In this document: positions 50,190-60,949 of the stretch, piece after piece | Layout of the letters: every line of letters starts with the position of its first letter | Position numbering within the stretch: the stretch's first letter is position 1 | The notes under the pieces: model-generated | Databases searched by the model: none | Seen by the model: only the letters and a program-made list of their open reading frames with translations | What the model was told of the DNA's origin: nothing | DNA from: Podarcis raffonei | Taxonomy: Eukaryota > Chordata > Lepidosauria > Squamata > Lacertidae | Direction: 5' to 3' | DNA: 64,000 nt | NCBI RefSeq assembly: GCF_027172205.1 | Contig: NC_070607.1 | Location: 65,906,831 to 65,970,830, forward strand | Position numbers and translations under genes: made by a program

Positions 50190-50303
50190 GAAATAATCTT
50201 ATCTTTTGACAACATCTTGACTCTTCAGTTTAAAGTAACCAGAAGCTTTTTGAAAGCATGTAACATTCCGAACTGAATGAAGCAGTGGGAGCTAGAGCAG
50301 ACT
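50190..50303 (+). other. NR1H5: Likely 5' UTR part of the first coding exon of NR1H5
   Basis: A good acceptor, ctccaataaattgtttcag, ends at 50189, so this exon may be internal with a non-coding exon further upstream. An in-frame TGA at 50274-50276 closes the frame before the first ATG at 50277. Confidence 0.5.
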
Positions 50304-53300
50304 ATGGCAAATACCTTTGTGACCATACCCGATGGGTACTGCCTTAGTGACCCAATCCAGTATTATGGTGAGTTAAGCAAAAGGCAATTATCCACATGTC
50401 TCTCTGTGTATGAACTGAATTTCTACAGTTGTTAAATATATGTTTGATACATGAAGGACAATTCAAAGCCATCCAGTGTGCCATTTCAGCATTGAGGGGA
50501 TCAAATAATTCCCTCAGGTGACATAAAGATATACAGTACAAGATCCAAAAACCTACTCCAGTGTGGATGCATTGAAGTTCACTTAAGCAGTGAATTTCAT
50601 TCTCAGAAGATATATTCAAACAATTTAAGACCAGTTGTGGCCTTTATATTATATATTTAATAAACTAGGATATATACCTGTATTATATTCTTTTGTTTTT
50701 AGCGTTCTGTTGGGAGCCGCCCAGAGTGGCTGGGGAAACCCAGCCAGATTGGCGGGGTAGAAATAATTTAAGTATTATTATTATTATTATTATTATTGAC
50801 ATTTTAAAAAATTAACAGTAAACCCTCCAATCAAGGATAATATTGTCAGCAGAACTGTATACATAGGGTGTCCTTCTACAAACAATTCTGTTATACTATA
50901 TTCTATAATTTAGAGATGTAAAATCCTAAACTAATCCACTGTTTTCTATGTCATTTTTCAAAATAATCTAGATGCCTTCCCAGAACACATCAGTTATCCA
51001 CTTCAAGATCTTGACTTCCAAGCTGCTCCTTATTGTCAGTATTCAACCATTCAGTTTCCTGCAGCATTACAGACTCCATCTCCCCAAACACAGTACAGCA
51101 CATACAACTTGGATTCTCAATACAGTGATGGGCAATACATCATCAGCAATTGTGAACTCAGTAAGCCCACCTGCATGGGTGCCCAGAATGATGGGGGAGG
51201 ATATCTTGGACAGAAAAGACCCAGGCTTAGTCACTCTGCCTTGCGAATAAAGGGACAGGAAGAGCTCTGTGTGGTTTGTGGGGACAAGGCTTCAGGATAT
51301 CATTACAACGCACTCACCTGTGAAGGCTGCAAAGGTAATGGGGAAATAATTTTGTGAATCAGAGAATGTCCGCTGGTTAAAATTGGGGAGAAAAGTCTAG
51401 TGCAAAGTTAAAGTTGGGGACAAAGGTCTAGTGCATAAGGCAGAGATAGAGAACCTATGGCCTTCCATATGTTGTTGGACTACATTTCTGGTAGTAAGAT
51501 AGACACCCAACTTTGATATGGGCAGTAGCTCAGTAGCAGAGCATCTGCTTTGCATGCAGAAGGTGCCAAGTTCAATCTCCAGCATCTTGAAGTCAGCCTA
51601 GGAATGTCCTGTATTAGGCTTGCCATACATCAGGAAAATTTCTTATATGTCCTGGTTATGGGGTGTAAAAATGGTGTCAGGGGGGAATTTTGCTGAATTG
51701 GCAAAATGTCAGGGAAAACCTGGATGTATGACAATGCGATGGAAAAATCAGTGGAAACAGCTCCAAAAGCTGGTGTCAATATGGCAATTCTATCCTATAT
51801 GAAATACTAGAGAATAGATGCCACCCAGCACAGGATCAGAGGGACTACTAATCTGACTCAGTATAAGGAAACTGTCTATGTTCCTAAGGACAAGCAGCAT
51901 GGGTTTCCCTGGGGATAACCTGGACAGTAAAGTCCCAGGCTCTGGCTTACAAATGAAGGGCTAAGAGGAAGGATGTTTTGGTGGAATCTAGATGCTAATG
52001 GACTCCAACTCCCATCAGCCTCAGCCAGCATGGCCAATGGCCAGGGATGATGAGAGTGGTAGTCCATTTAACTGGCAGTTAAATCTTACTTCAACAATGG
52101 TGACAGGACAGTATCCTCTACTGCATGCGAGGGCAACAGGCTGTCTTATCAGCTGTATCATTTCCCATTTTTATGCTCATTGTTCCAAATGTGTATGCTA
52201 GGATTTTTTCGACGTAGCATCACGAAAAACGCCATCTACAGATGCAAGAATGGTGGCCACTGTGAAATGGATATGTATATGAGGAGGAAGTGTCAGGAGT
52301 GTCGCCTAAAGAAATGTAAAGCTGTGGGAATGCTGGCTGAATGTGAGTGCCCAAATTACAACAAAAAAATTCTGACATGCTGCTGAGTTAAGGAATTTTC
52401 CTTTCCTGCCATGTTTAAAGACAACTAATGGTATTCCTTCCGAAGTTGTGTGTGTGCATGTGGGGTGGGGGGAGTTGACTAAGAGAATAGCTTCCTAGTC
52501 TTTAGAGTACATCTGGTATTAATTCCACCTCTGCTAGGTATCAGTACTTAGAAACATGTTTCTAAACTTGATCTCATGGTATAAAGGTATTTAACAACTC
52601 TGCTGAAGCTAACCATGTCTGGGTGTATGCACAGGGCTGGTTACAGTGGGACCTTCACAAAGTGTTCTCTACCTCTGATAGCCTCCCTCCTATATGAGTG
52701 AACTCTAGAAGACTTAGTTGGTGGCAGCATTCTGTTTGATATGAGACAGCAGGCAGCTTCTATTTATTCACATAGCTCCTGAGCCGTGCTACACAGAGGG
52801 CTTTATTGAAAATTAAAATGGTGGATGCCAGACCTATTATTCTAGCACTGACTAGATTAAGAAGACTAGGGCTGTCATCAGAAGTGGGGTTCTGTATCGG
52901 ATCAGGCAGAAGTGGGTTGTTGGGGGTGCTATATGAGCTGTTGCTGTTGCTTACCAGGAGAGAAAGAGGGATGAGGCAGTGGGCATGGAGCAAATGCACC
53001 AGTGGAGCCAATCCAGTGCTCCTGCTGGTGTGTTTGCACTTCACCAACCTCTCTGCAGCCTTACCCCTCAGAGTAGTCATGGCTAGGAATATACTGTTAA
53101 ATGTTCTGCAAGGGAACATGCTTGAAATCAATGCCTTTCTGGAACTTGTTGTTTCCCCCTCTGGTTTACATTTTTTACAGGTCTACTAACAGAAGTCCAG
53201 TGTAAATCAAAACGCCTCAGAAAGAAGAGTAGCTTCCTTTGTAGCATCAAAATGGAAGTTGAGGGAGTGGACAACAAGCATGTATCCTCTACAACAAAAC

Positions 53301-56300
53301 CTTTAAAAGTAGGGTATTTTAAAAATAATTTTGATTGTTGTATTTTAACTGTTGTATTTTGCTTTAAAGACATGCACATCTTTCTTTCTAAGGTGCAGGA
53401 GCGAATGGAACTGACTCCTGGAGAACATCAGCTCATTGACCATATTTTGGCTGCCCATCAAAAATGCACAATTCCCTTGGAGGAAGCAAAGAAGTTTGTA
53501 TGTGTTCATAAACAGCAATATAGCAAATGTGAATTTTGGCCTGGGAAAGCTTGGCTGCAGTGGTTCATGCCTTGGTTACTTCCAGACAGGATTACTGCAA
53601 TGTGCTCTATGTCGGGCCTCCTTTGCACTTGATCCAGAAGCTGCAGTTAGTGCAGAAGGCTGCAGCACAATTGCTGACATGAGTGAGGCCTTGTCAGCAT
53701 ACACTAGCAGTGCTCAAAGATCTGCACTGGTTGCCAATTTGCTACTGGGCCAAGTTCAATGTGTTACTATTAATATATAAAGGCCGTAACAACTTGGGAC
53801 CAGTTAACCTGCGAGATCACCTTATGCCATATATGCACACTTGACTGCTTCTATCTGTAGAACTAGCACTGTTACAGGTGCCACATACCTGTTCTGCATT
53901 TGTAAAAAAATCAATCTTTAAGTGCGGCAGCAGCTACAATTTGGAACTCCCTGCAATTTGGAACATGAAGCAGGAACCTTCACTGTACACTTTTTGGTGC
54001 CTGTTGGCGGTTCGAATCCCTGCGACGGGGTGAGCTCCCATTGCTCGGTCCCTGCTCCTGCCAACCTAGCAGTTCGAAAGCATGTCAAAGTGCAAGTAGA
54101 TAAATAGGTACCACTCCGGCGTGAAGGTAAACGGCGTTTCCGTGCGCTGCTCTGGTTCGCCAGAAGTGGCTTAGTCATGCTGGCCACATGACCCGGAAGC
54201 TGTACGCCGGCTCCCTCGGCCAATAAAGCGAGATGAGCGCCGCAACCCGAGTCAGTCACAATTGGACCTAATGGTCAGGGGTCCCTTTACCTTTACCTTT
54301 AAGGACATTTTTGTATACCTACCCAGATATGTAGTGTGTTGTGTGTTAATCTATTTTTAGTTTATTGCATTAAAAAAATGTTTTAAACATGTTTAAACTG
54401 TTTTTACTGCCAATCTCATTGTTTGATCTTTTTTGTAAAGCATGTTGAAGTTTTTCACAATCAAGCAGCGTATAAATTTTATGAATTTAAAAAAAATCTA
54501 ACTTTCTGTTGGTTTATCTTGTGAATACATGTTTTTAATTAGTTGCAGGAAACTGCCAATGCTGAAGAGAACTTCCTACATCTTTCAGAAACAGCTATGG
54601 TTCATGTCCAGGTACTAGTGGATTTTACAAAAAGACTTCCAGGTAATGCATTCCACAGGAAATTTTCTTGGGGTGCTTCCACACTATGCATTTAGCATGG
54701 AACTGCCATGCCACTCACATTTTATTGGGCTGGGTGTGTGAGCACACATCATCATCATCCATTTGCAACCCTTCTTCTTTTCCCAGTGCTTATTCCAGTT
54801 TTTTTCTTCTCAGAAAGTCCTCTGCTGTTGTTGAAATAATGGAAGGGTAGTGATATCTCCAGGGACGCGGGTGGTGCTGTGGGTAAAAGCCTCAGCGCCT
54901 AGGGCTTGCCGATTGAAAGGTCGTCGGTTCGAATCCCCGCGGCAGGGTGCGCTCCCGCTGCTCGGTCCCAGCGCCTGCCAACCTAGCAGTTCGAAAGCAC
55001 CCCCAGGTGCAAGTAGATAAATAGGGACCGCTTACTGGCGGGAAGGTAAACGGTGTTTCCGTGTGCTGCGCTGGCTCGCCAGATGCAGCTTTGTCACGCT
55101 GGCCACGTGACCTGGAAGTGTCTCCGGACAGCGCTGGCCCCTGGCCTCTTAAAGTGAGATGGGCGCACAACCCCAGAGTCTGTCAAGACTGGCCCATACG
55201 GGCAGGGGTACCTTTACCTTTACTAGTGATATCTCCACAAATGTATATACCTTAGTGCAGGAGATGCAATTAACAGACATCAAGTGATATACAAATTTTA
55301 TGAATAAATATAATGGCACAGGTGCCCCCACCAATACCTCCTATGGTGCCCACATAAGGTCTCTATAAAGGTAAAGGTAAAGGTACCCCTGCCCGTACGG
55401 GCCAGTCTTGACAGACTCTAGGGTTGTGCGCCCATCTCACTCAAGAGGCCGGGGGCCAGCGCTGTCCGGAGACACTTCCGGGTCACGTGGCCAGCGTGAC
55501 ATCGCTGCTCTGGCGAGCCAGAGCCGCACACGGAAACGCCGTTTACCTTCCCGCCAGTAAGCGGTCCCTATTTATCTACTTGCACCCGGGAGTGCTTTCG
55601 AACTGCTAGGTTGGCAGGCGCTGGGACCAAACAATGGGAGCGCACCCCGCCGCGGGGATTCGAACCGCCGACCTTTTGATCGGCAAGCCCTAGGCGCTGA
55701 GGCTTTTACCCACAGCGCCACCCGCGTCCCAAGGTCTCTATATATCCCCTCAAAATCCAGATTGCAAGACTGTTTTTCCTGTTCTGCTCCTGTTTACATT
55801 GGTTCATCCTCTCTTGCATTGAACATGCCCTTTCAGACATGCCCACATTTCACTGGATATCAACATTAAACACCCACCCTTATTTCTGTTCTGAACAGAG
55901 GAGAGCTGCAAAGAGCTTTTATCTGTGACTGCAGAAATGGCTGATATAAGTGCCTTTTTTCCATTTATGTGGCAAGGCTGATATCTGCAACCTTTTGTGG
56001 TCCTGTCTCTTTTTGTGCTCTTTTAGGCATGGCAGCCATTTTGTGTTTTGCTATGCCTTCAAAGAAGCCATTTTGTGACTGGCACCCAAGGCATTTATGA
56101 ACATTCCAAATGTTTCCACTGGCCATAATGGGTTGGCGTCTGGAGCCTTAGGGGATTTTTTCTGACTCTTTAAAGCTACATTGTTTTCATATACCCAGTG
56201 ATGTATTGAGAAAGCAAACTTTATTACAGCTTGGCACACATTTACCTTTGTAGTGGGCACCATTTTATAACCCCTATTATTACTTTTTAAAAGGTATCTT

Positions 56301-58533
56301 TGAATTAATGCTAAAAAGCTTATAGGTTACAGTACTGCTTAACTGAAAGAGTATGATAGCACTGTGACATTAAAAGTCTAAGGACTTTTTTCCACAGTGA
56401 AGAGAAAAGCAGCATTAGATAGAGGATTTTTAGTGGGGAAATGGCCAGATCCAATAGAAGTTCCTACCTCACCTTTGCTAAAACTTGAAACATTTTGAAT
56501 CAATGTATCATTATTAAAAGATGTAATTGGGAGTGTCTGTAGCTGGACTTTTCAAACTTTAGATCTGATTCTCAAAAATATGTATTCTTTGCAAGATTAA
56601 AAAGCTTATATAAGTAAAGAGCTGTCAAATTTCAGATATATACCTACTACCAAAAATCAGTGTAATTTGATTACCTATTCCTTTCTCTATAGGGTTCGAA
56701 AGTTTAGCCAGTGATGATCAGATTGCATTGCTGAAAGGCTCCACAATTGAAACAATGTTTTTACGTTCTGCCCAGATATACAATGAGCAAGGGATTGAAT
56801 GCCAGTCATCATTCCATGAAAGTAAGTTATGTTAGCATTAGATGAACTTAATAAATTCATGCGTATACGTGCTTGCCATGATCACTTCACTATATGCATT
56901 TGATGAGGTGGGATATGGCTTACCCTAAGGCCTTTCCCAAATATGACCTTCCCTTGGGATAAATGGTTCTTTCTTCTCACTTTATCAAATGATACACTGT
57001 GACACAAATTTAAAAATATGATATTCATAAGGTAACTTTAAAAGGGAAAATCTGCTCTTATAGACTTTCATTTCCCTTGCTCTAGGTCAAGTAAAATTTT
57101 CTGCCAATGCTATATGTGCTCAAGATAAAAGTACTTACTTAGGACTGTCTCATACTGAAGAAAGCCCAACATCAACTACTACAACAGGTAACTGAGCTGT
57201 CCCACAAATATACTTTTAGTAAATTTTTAAATCATTGCTTACTGGATTACTGAGTTTTTCATAGCAAGATACTTTTGATTTTCAGCCAGAATACCTCTTT
57301 GACTATCTATTTTGTTGATTAGACTGCTGAATAGACTATCGATCTTGTTGATTAGTCACTTTAGACTGCATTTCTTGAATGTTCTAGATTCATCTCTCTG
57401 CACCCTGACATCTGTGACTTCTTCCACTAATATATTTAAATGCCTGATAAAACTTAATTCTGCACCCTGGTATTTTCTTGCACATTAATATTTTATCTCC
57501 ACTCCCTTTCCTCTGAGTGGCTTGACCTAAAATCTTGTATGTATCTTATATATGCTATCTAATCTTAAAAATAAGTCAATTATATGTTGTCTAGCTACCA
57601 TCTGATATCTTCTGGTTTTTTTCCAGGTATCACTGAGGAGTTTATCACTGCACTATTTTATTTCTACAGGAGCATGGGAGAACTCAATGTGACAGAGAGA
57701 GAGTATGCATTGCTTGTTGCAACTACTGTGTTTTTTTCAGGTATATAGAGCAACTACATAGTGTTCAAATACTAAAACTGAATAGTGTCAAAGAAAATTA
57801 TATCAAAGTATTTATACTTTCAAGGTTTAATATCTTGGTTGTAAGTCCCATTGATTGCAACTGAACTTACATGTTAGTAAATCTGCACTGATCTGCTTAA
57901 GAGGATCCTCTGGGGTGCATAGAGGGTTGCAGGTGCAGAAGAAAGCAGAATTTTGTTTCACGGGTGGTTGGACGGACTTGGATACCACCTACTAAAATTA
58001 ATGGTGTTTACCCCCTGGTAAAGGGGTATAGGATTGCAGCATTACGTAGAAATAAGCACTAATAAACTTCAAAGGACAATTCAGAGTAGCTAGACAGAAG
58101 ATTGTGCTATCAGATCCTGATCATTTTTAGTGCTAAAAATAATTTTTTACAGAAATATTTTACGTAAGTGCAAGCTCATGGGGATTGGAAATAACATAAC
58201 ACTCAATAATTTTATGGCATCATGACCACATTTGGAGAATTTATGTTTGAGTTCTGCATAGCATTATGTAATTTTAATTTTCCTTTTTTTTCAGATCGTC
58301 CACTCCTAAAAAACAAACAACATGTGGAGAAACTCCAGGAACCCTTTTTAGGAATTCTGTACAAGTATTCAAAGATATATCACCCTGAAGAACCACAACA
58401 TTTTGCCCGTCTCATAGGGCGACTCACTGAACTCAGAACCCTCAATCACAACCACTCAGAAGTCCTAATAACCTGGAGAACAAGGGATCCTAAGCGGATA
58501 CCTGTACTTTGTGAAATATGGGACTTGCATTAA
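50304..58533 (+). CDS. NR1H5: NR1H5 (FXR-beta), nuclear receptor, complete in 10 coding exons (494 aa)
   Basis: FXR-type receptors bind DNA, usually with RXR, and switch genes on when a sterol ligand is bound. NR1H5 answers to lanosterol in mouse and is a pseudogene in primates (family knowledge). Coding exons: 50304-50367, 50972-51334, 52202-52342, 53181-53308, 53393-53497, 54543-54642, 56693-56821, 57086-57187, 57627-57740 and 58295-58533; all junctions are GT-AG and phases agree to the stop at 58531. Domains: N-terminal AF-1 region 1-118; DNA-binding domain about 119-186 with two Cys4 fingers ([21 protein letters not shown] box CEGCKG) and [11 protein letters not shown]; hinge 187-250; ligand-binding domain 250-494; AF-2 helix LCEIWDLH. 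It is close to FXR but departs from FXR-alpha outside the DNA-binding domain. With SIKE1 as neighbour, where human has NR1H5P, the beta paralogue is favoured; NR1H4 is the alternative. Confidence 0.92.
50708..50798 (+). repeat. LINE/SINE 3' tail with (ATT)n in NR1H5 intron 1
   Basis: It has 'gggagccgcccagagtggct', then 'agattggcggggtagaaata', ending in about eight ATT units (50774-50798). This tail type is typical of squamate L2-related repeats. Confidence 0.65.
51335..52201 (+). other. NR1H5 intron 2, repeat-filled
   Basis: A tRNA-head SINE at 51514-51600 continues at about 51800-51895. It is split by a small inverted-repeat element (about 51617-51735, ends gcttgccatacatcagg and cctggatgtatgacaatgc). 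hAT-like half palindromes lie at 51446-51490 and 51993-52070. Confidence 0.65.
53309..53392 (+). other. NR1H5: NR1H5 intron 4: 84 nt, stop-free, multiple of three
   Basis: Donor AAA|GTAGGG and acceptor tttctttctaag|GTG. It has a branch-like ttttaac near 53342-53349. Alignment with FXR (STTK...ELTP) supports removal, but the frame stays open through all 28 codons ([10 protein letters not shown] ... HIFLSK), so a retained form would still be translated. Confidence 0.65.
53560..54490 (+). repeat. L2/CR1-type LINE 3' fragment in NR1H5 intron 5, split by a Sauria SINE
   Basis: The left part reads 'acaggattactgcaatgtgc', 'gaagctgcagttagtgcaga' and 'ggccgtaacaacttgggacc', the end of an L2/CR1 reverse transcriptase. 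The right part (about 54395-54490) ends 'tcacaatcaagcagcgtata', a matching 3' UTR tail. The SINE at 54005-54300 lies between them. Confidence 0.68.
54005..54300 (+). mobile_element. Sauria SINE, 5'-truncated, copy 2
   Basis: It begins within the B-box area (ggcggttcgaatccctgcga), lacks the A box, and ends ggtccctttacctttacctt. Its 3' half (aagctgtacgccggctccct; tggacctaatggtcaggggt) differs from the other four copies, so it is another subfamily. Confidence 0.88.
54862..55223 (+). mobile_element. Sauria SINE, full length, copy 3
   Basis: Head gggacgcgggtggtgctgtg, tail gtacctttacctttac. The 14-bp target duplication tagtgatatctcca is perfect (54848-54861 and 55224-55237). It lies in NR1H5 intron 6, sense orientation. 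Confidence 0.93.
55368..55730 (-). mobile_element. Sauria SINE, full length, copy 4 (inverted)
   Basis: Left end aaggtaaaggtaaaggtacc (inverted tail), right end cagcgccacccgcgtccc (inverted head). The 12-bp target duplication aaggtctctata is perfect (55356-55367 and 55731-55742). It is 144 bp from copy 3 and tail-to-tail with it. Confidence 0.93.
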
Positions 58534-60250
58534 ACAATCTGCCAATTACTTAAGTTGTTACACAGGACTGTTTTTTCTTCAAAATATGCTCTTTCCCAAT
58601 TGTTGTGCTTGTATTAAAAAAAAAATCCCATTTATGTTAAATGGCTATAGATTCTTTTTTTTAAAAAAAATACTGTGCTGCAAAGCCTAGATAGATCAGT
58701 TGGTGAGAGGATTGAAAATGCCATTTGTGTTATAAACACACACACACATTTGTTGCAGTTGAAAAGGTATCGGAGCATGTATAACCTATATAACCTTATT
58801 GCCACAATTGCAAGGGTATCTGGAAGACAAGCTTAAAATGGTATTGATCAGGTTCTTTACATGTGCTGTTTGACACCTCTAGAAAGTATATCTTTCTTTG
58901 CCCAGGAAGGTTTTAAATGAGTGGGAGAACAGTTGACAGCAGAAAAATCCTTTATATAGGGGAGCACACAGAAGACTATGGGTAGTTGAGCAGGGAACTG
59001 GATCCCTGGCCTCTCAAGCCTACACATATGTATGCTCTGATGGTCCATAAGAAATCTATTATGGCTTAGATGGATACTGCAACTATTATGACCACATAAC
59101 TTTCTCAGTGACTTGAAGTGGATCCTGGTGCTTCTGTTGTAAACATGTACATGTCTCCAAACCACATTATTCACATCACAACACTCACCATCTTTTTTGT
59201 CAAAGTTATAAGCAATTAAACATTAAAGTTAACTAATAACCACTAGAGAACAAAATAATGAAATGATCGGTTATGTAATTAGTATATCACACAATTGTGA
59301 AAAAGAGTAGTAAATTATAATCACCCAGGATAGCTGGTAACCCACAAACTGATTATAGTTACTGTAATTGATTATAGTTTAGACCAAAATTTTAATAATT
59401 TGGTAGTTATATCTTTTTATTTACTTGCCAGTTCTAGTTGAGGAACAGCCAGAATAACCAGTACTAAGTCCAGATGTCTGTCCTTGATTAAATTTTTCAG
59501 TAACAACAGTTACAGGATGCACTGGAAAGATAACTCACTATATCTGCTATTATTTTATGTATTTACCCCCTTTAGATCAAGCAATGGTAATTTAGTTTGA
59601 TGGATGTTCAATTAGTGAAACCCCATGCATGTTTGAATTCTTTGTTTACAATTTGCTACATAATATGGTTCAACATTATCATCTGTTTTTGTGGACATCT
59701 CTTCACAGCTTCAGTTCTTTTGCTAAATATAAACCATAATGAACCAGTTTTGCTTTAGTCTTCTTGAAACTTAAATGTTGCAGTATTTTTCTCTGAATGC
59801 TTATAAACAAACCTTTAAAACTGTGAATTTGTTGATGTACAGTGCCTTTGCTGCTATGGATCAAAATCAAAAGAACTGTGTAGCTAAACCTTTATTGTGT
59901 AAGTAGAAATTTACTTAATTTCATACTAGAAGTGAGTTAATGCTACAAGTTGAAATGGAATGTTCACTGAATTTCCAAATGTAGTAGCAAACATTTGAAA
60001 CAGATTTCAGCTATCAGTTTCAAAATATAAATTCCTTATATTAGAACAATATTTTAAAAACATGGCTTAAAATCTCAGCATTTTTATATTATGTTATTTT
60101 TGCATTTTAAAATTATTTTTCATACCTAAAATATAATGTAAATAACTTATCTGAATATATAGTTAATATTTTAATACATGAAATATTTTGTATAGGTCTA
60201 TATTTTTCAGATATATATTTAAGTGTAATAAATGCACTATCAATCTGGTC
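58534..60250 (+). other. NR1H5: NR1H5 3' UTR
   Basis: AT-rich sequence follows the stop codon. AATAAA at 60227-60232 is followed by a GT-rich stretch (gttgttttttgtatgt), a plausible polyadenylation site near 60250. An ATTAAA near 58613 could give a short form. (AC)n lies at 58737-58748. Placement is from signals only. Confidence 0.55.
60227..60232 (+). terminator. Candidate polyadenylation signal of NR1H5
   Basis: AATAAA with a T/GT-rich element about 35 bases downstream. Confidence 0.5.
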
Positions 60251-60570
60251 TTCTGCAGCAAGATAGTTGTTTTTTGTATGTATCATTAGTCATCCAACAT
60301 GATGGTCCTTTGCTTTAAAGTCATATCATGCTTTGTTAAAAATACAAAGAAAAAGATACCAAAGAATTATAGAAATGAAACTGAAAAGAAAATTAAGACC
60401 ACAACCATGACCCAATTTTATCATATGACCTTTGCCACAGCCCTTTGCCATAAATAAATGACTAATTAAGCCTGGATCTTATTCCAAGTATCCCATTTTC
60501 TCATTCATCCATCCAGATTCAAAGATGCCATTTAAGTGGGACCTATATGTTAGTCTGGGGGACTCTCTGG

Positions 60571-60934
60571 GGGACGCGGGTGGCGCTGTGGGTAAAACCT
60601 CAGCGCCTAGGACTTGCCGATCGTATGGTTGGTGGTTCGAATCCCTGCGGCGGGGTGAGCTCCCGTCATTCAGTCCCAGCTCCTGCCCACCTAGCAGTTC
60701 GAAAGCACTCTTAAGTGCAAGTAGATAAATAGGTACTGCTTTATAGCGGGAAGGTAAACGGCGTTTCCATGTGCTGTGCTGGTGCAGGCTCGCCAGAGCA
60801 GCTTCGTCACACTGACAACGTGACCCGGAAGTGTCTCCGGACAGCGCTGGCCCCTGGCCTCTTAAGCGAGATGGGTGCGCAACCCCAGAGTCGGTCACGA
60901 CTGGCCCGTACGGGCAGGGGTACCTTTACCTTTT
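60571..60934 (+). mobile_element. Sauria SINE, full length, copy 5
   Basis: Head gggacgcgggtggcgctgtg; tail ggtacctttacctttt. The 13-bp target duplication tatatgttagtct lies at 60544-60556 and 60935-60947. Fourteen extra bases (60557-60570, gggggactctctgg) stand between the left duplication and the usual SINE start. Confidence 0.92.
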
Positions 60935-60949
60935 TATATGTTAGTCTAC

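Noticed and set aside
52760-53189. Overlapping frames of about 125 codons on both strands within NR1H5 intron 3
   Set aside because: They share sequence style with 27650-27840 and are probably an unnamed repeat; they do not fit any receptor exon.
53498-53632. Continuation of the exon 5 reading frame past its end
   Set aside because: The donor TTT|GTATGT and the match of exon 6 to FXR (AEENF, HVQVLV) support splicing at 53497; the continuation enters LINE sequence.
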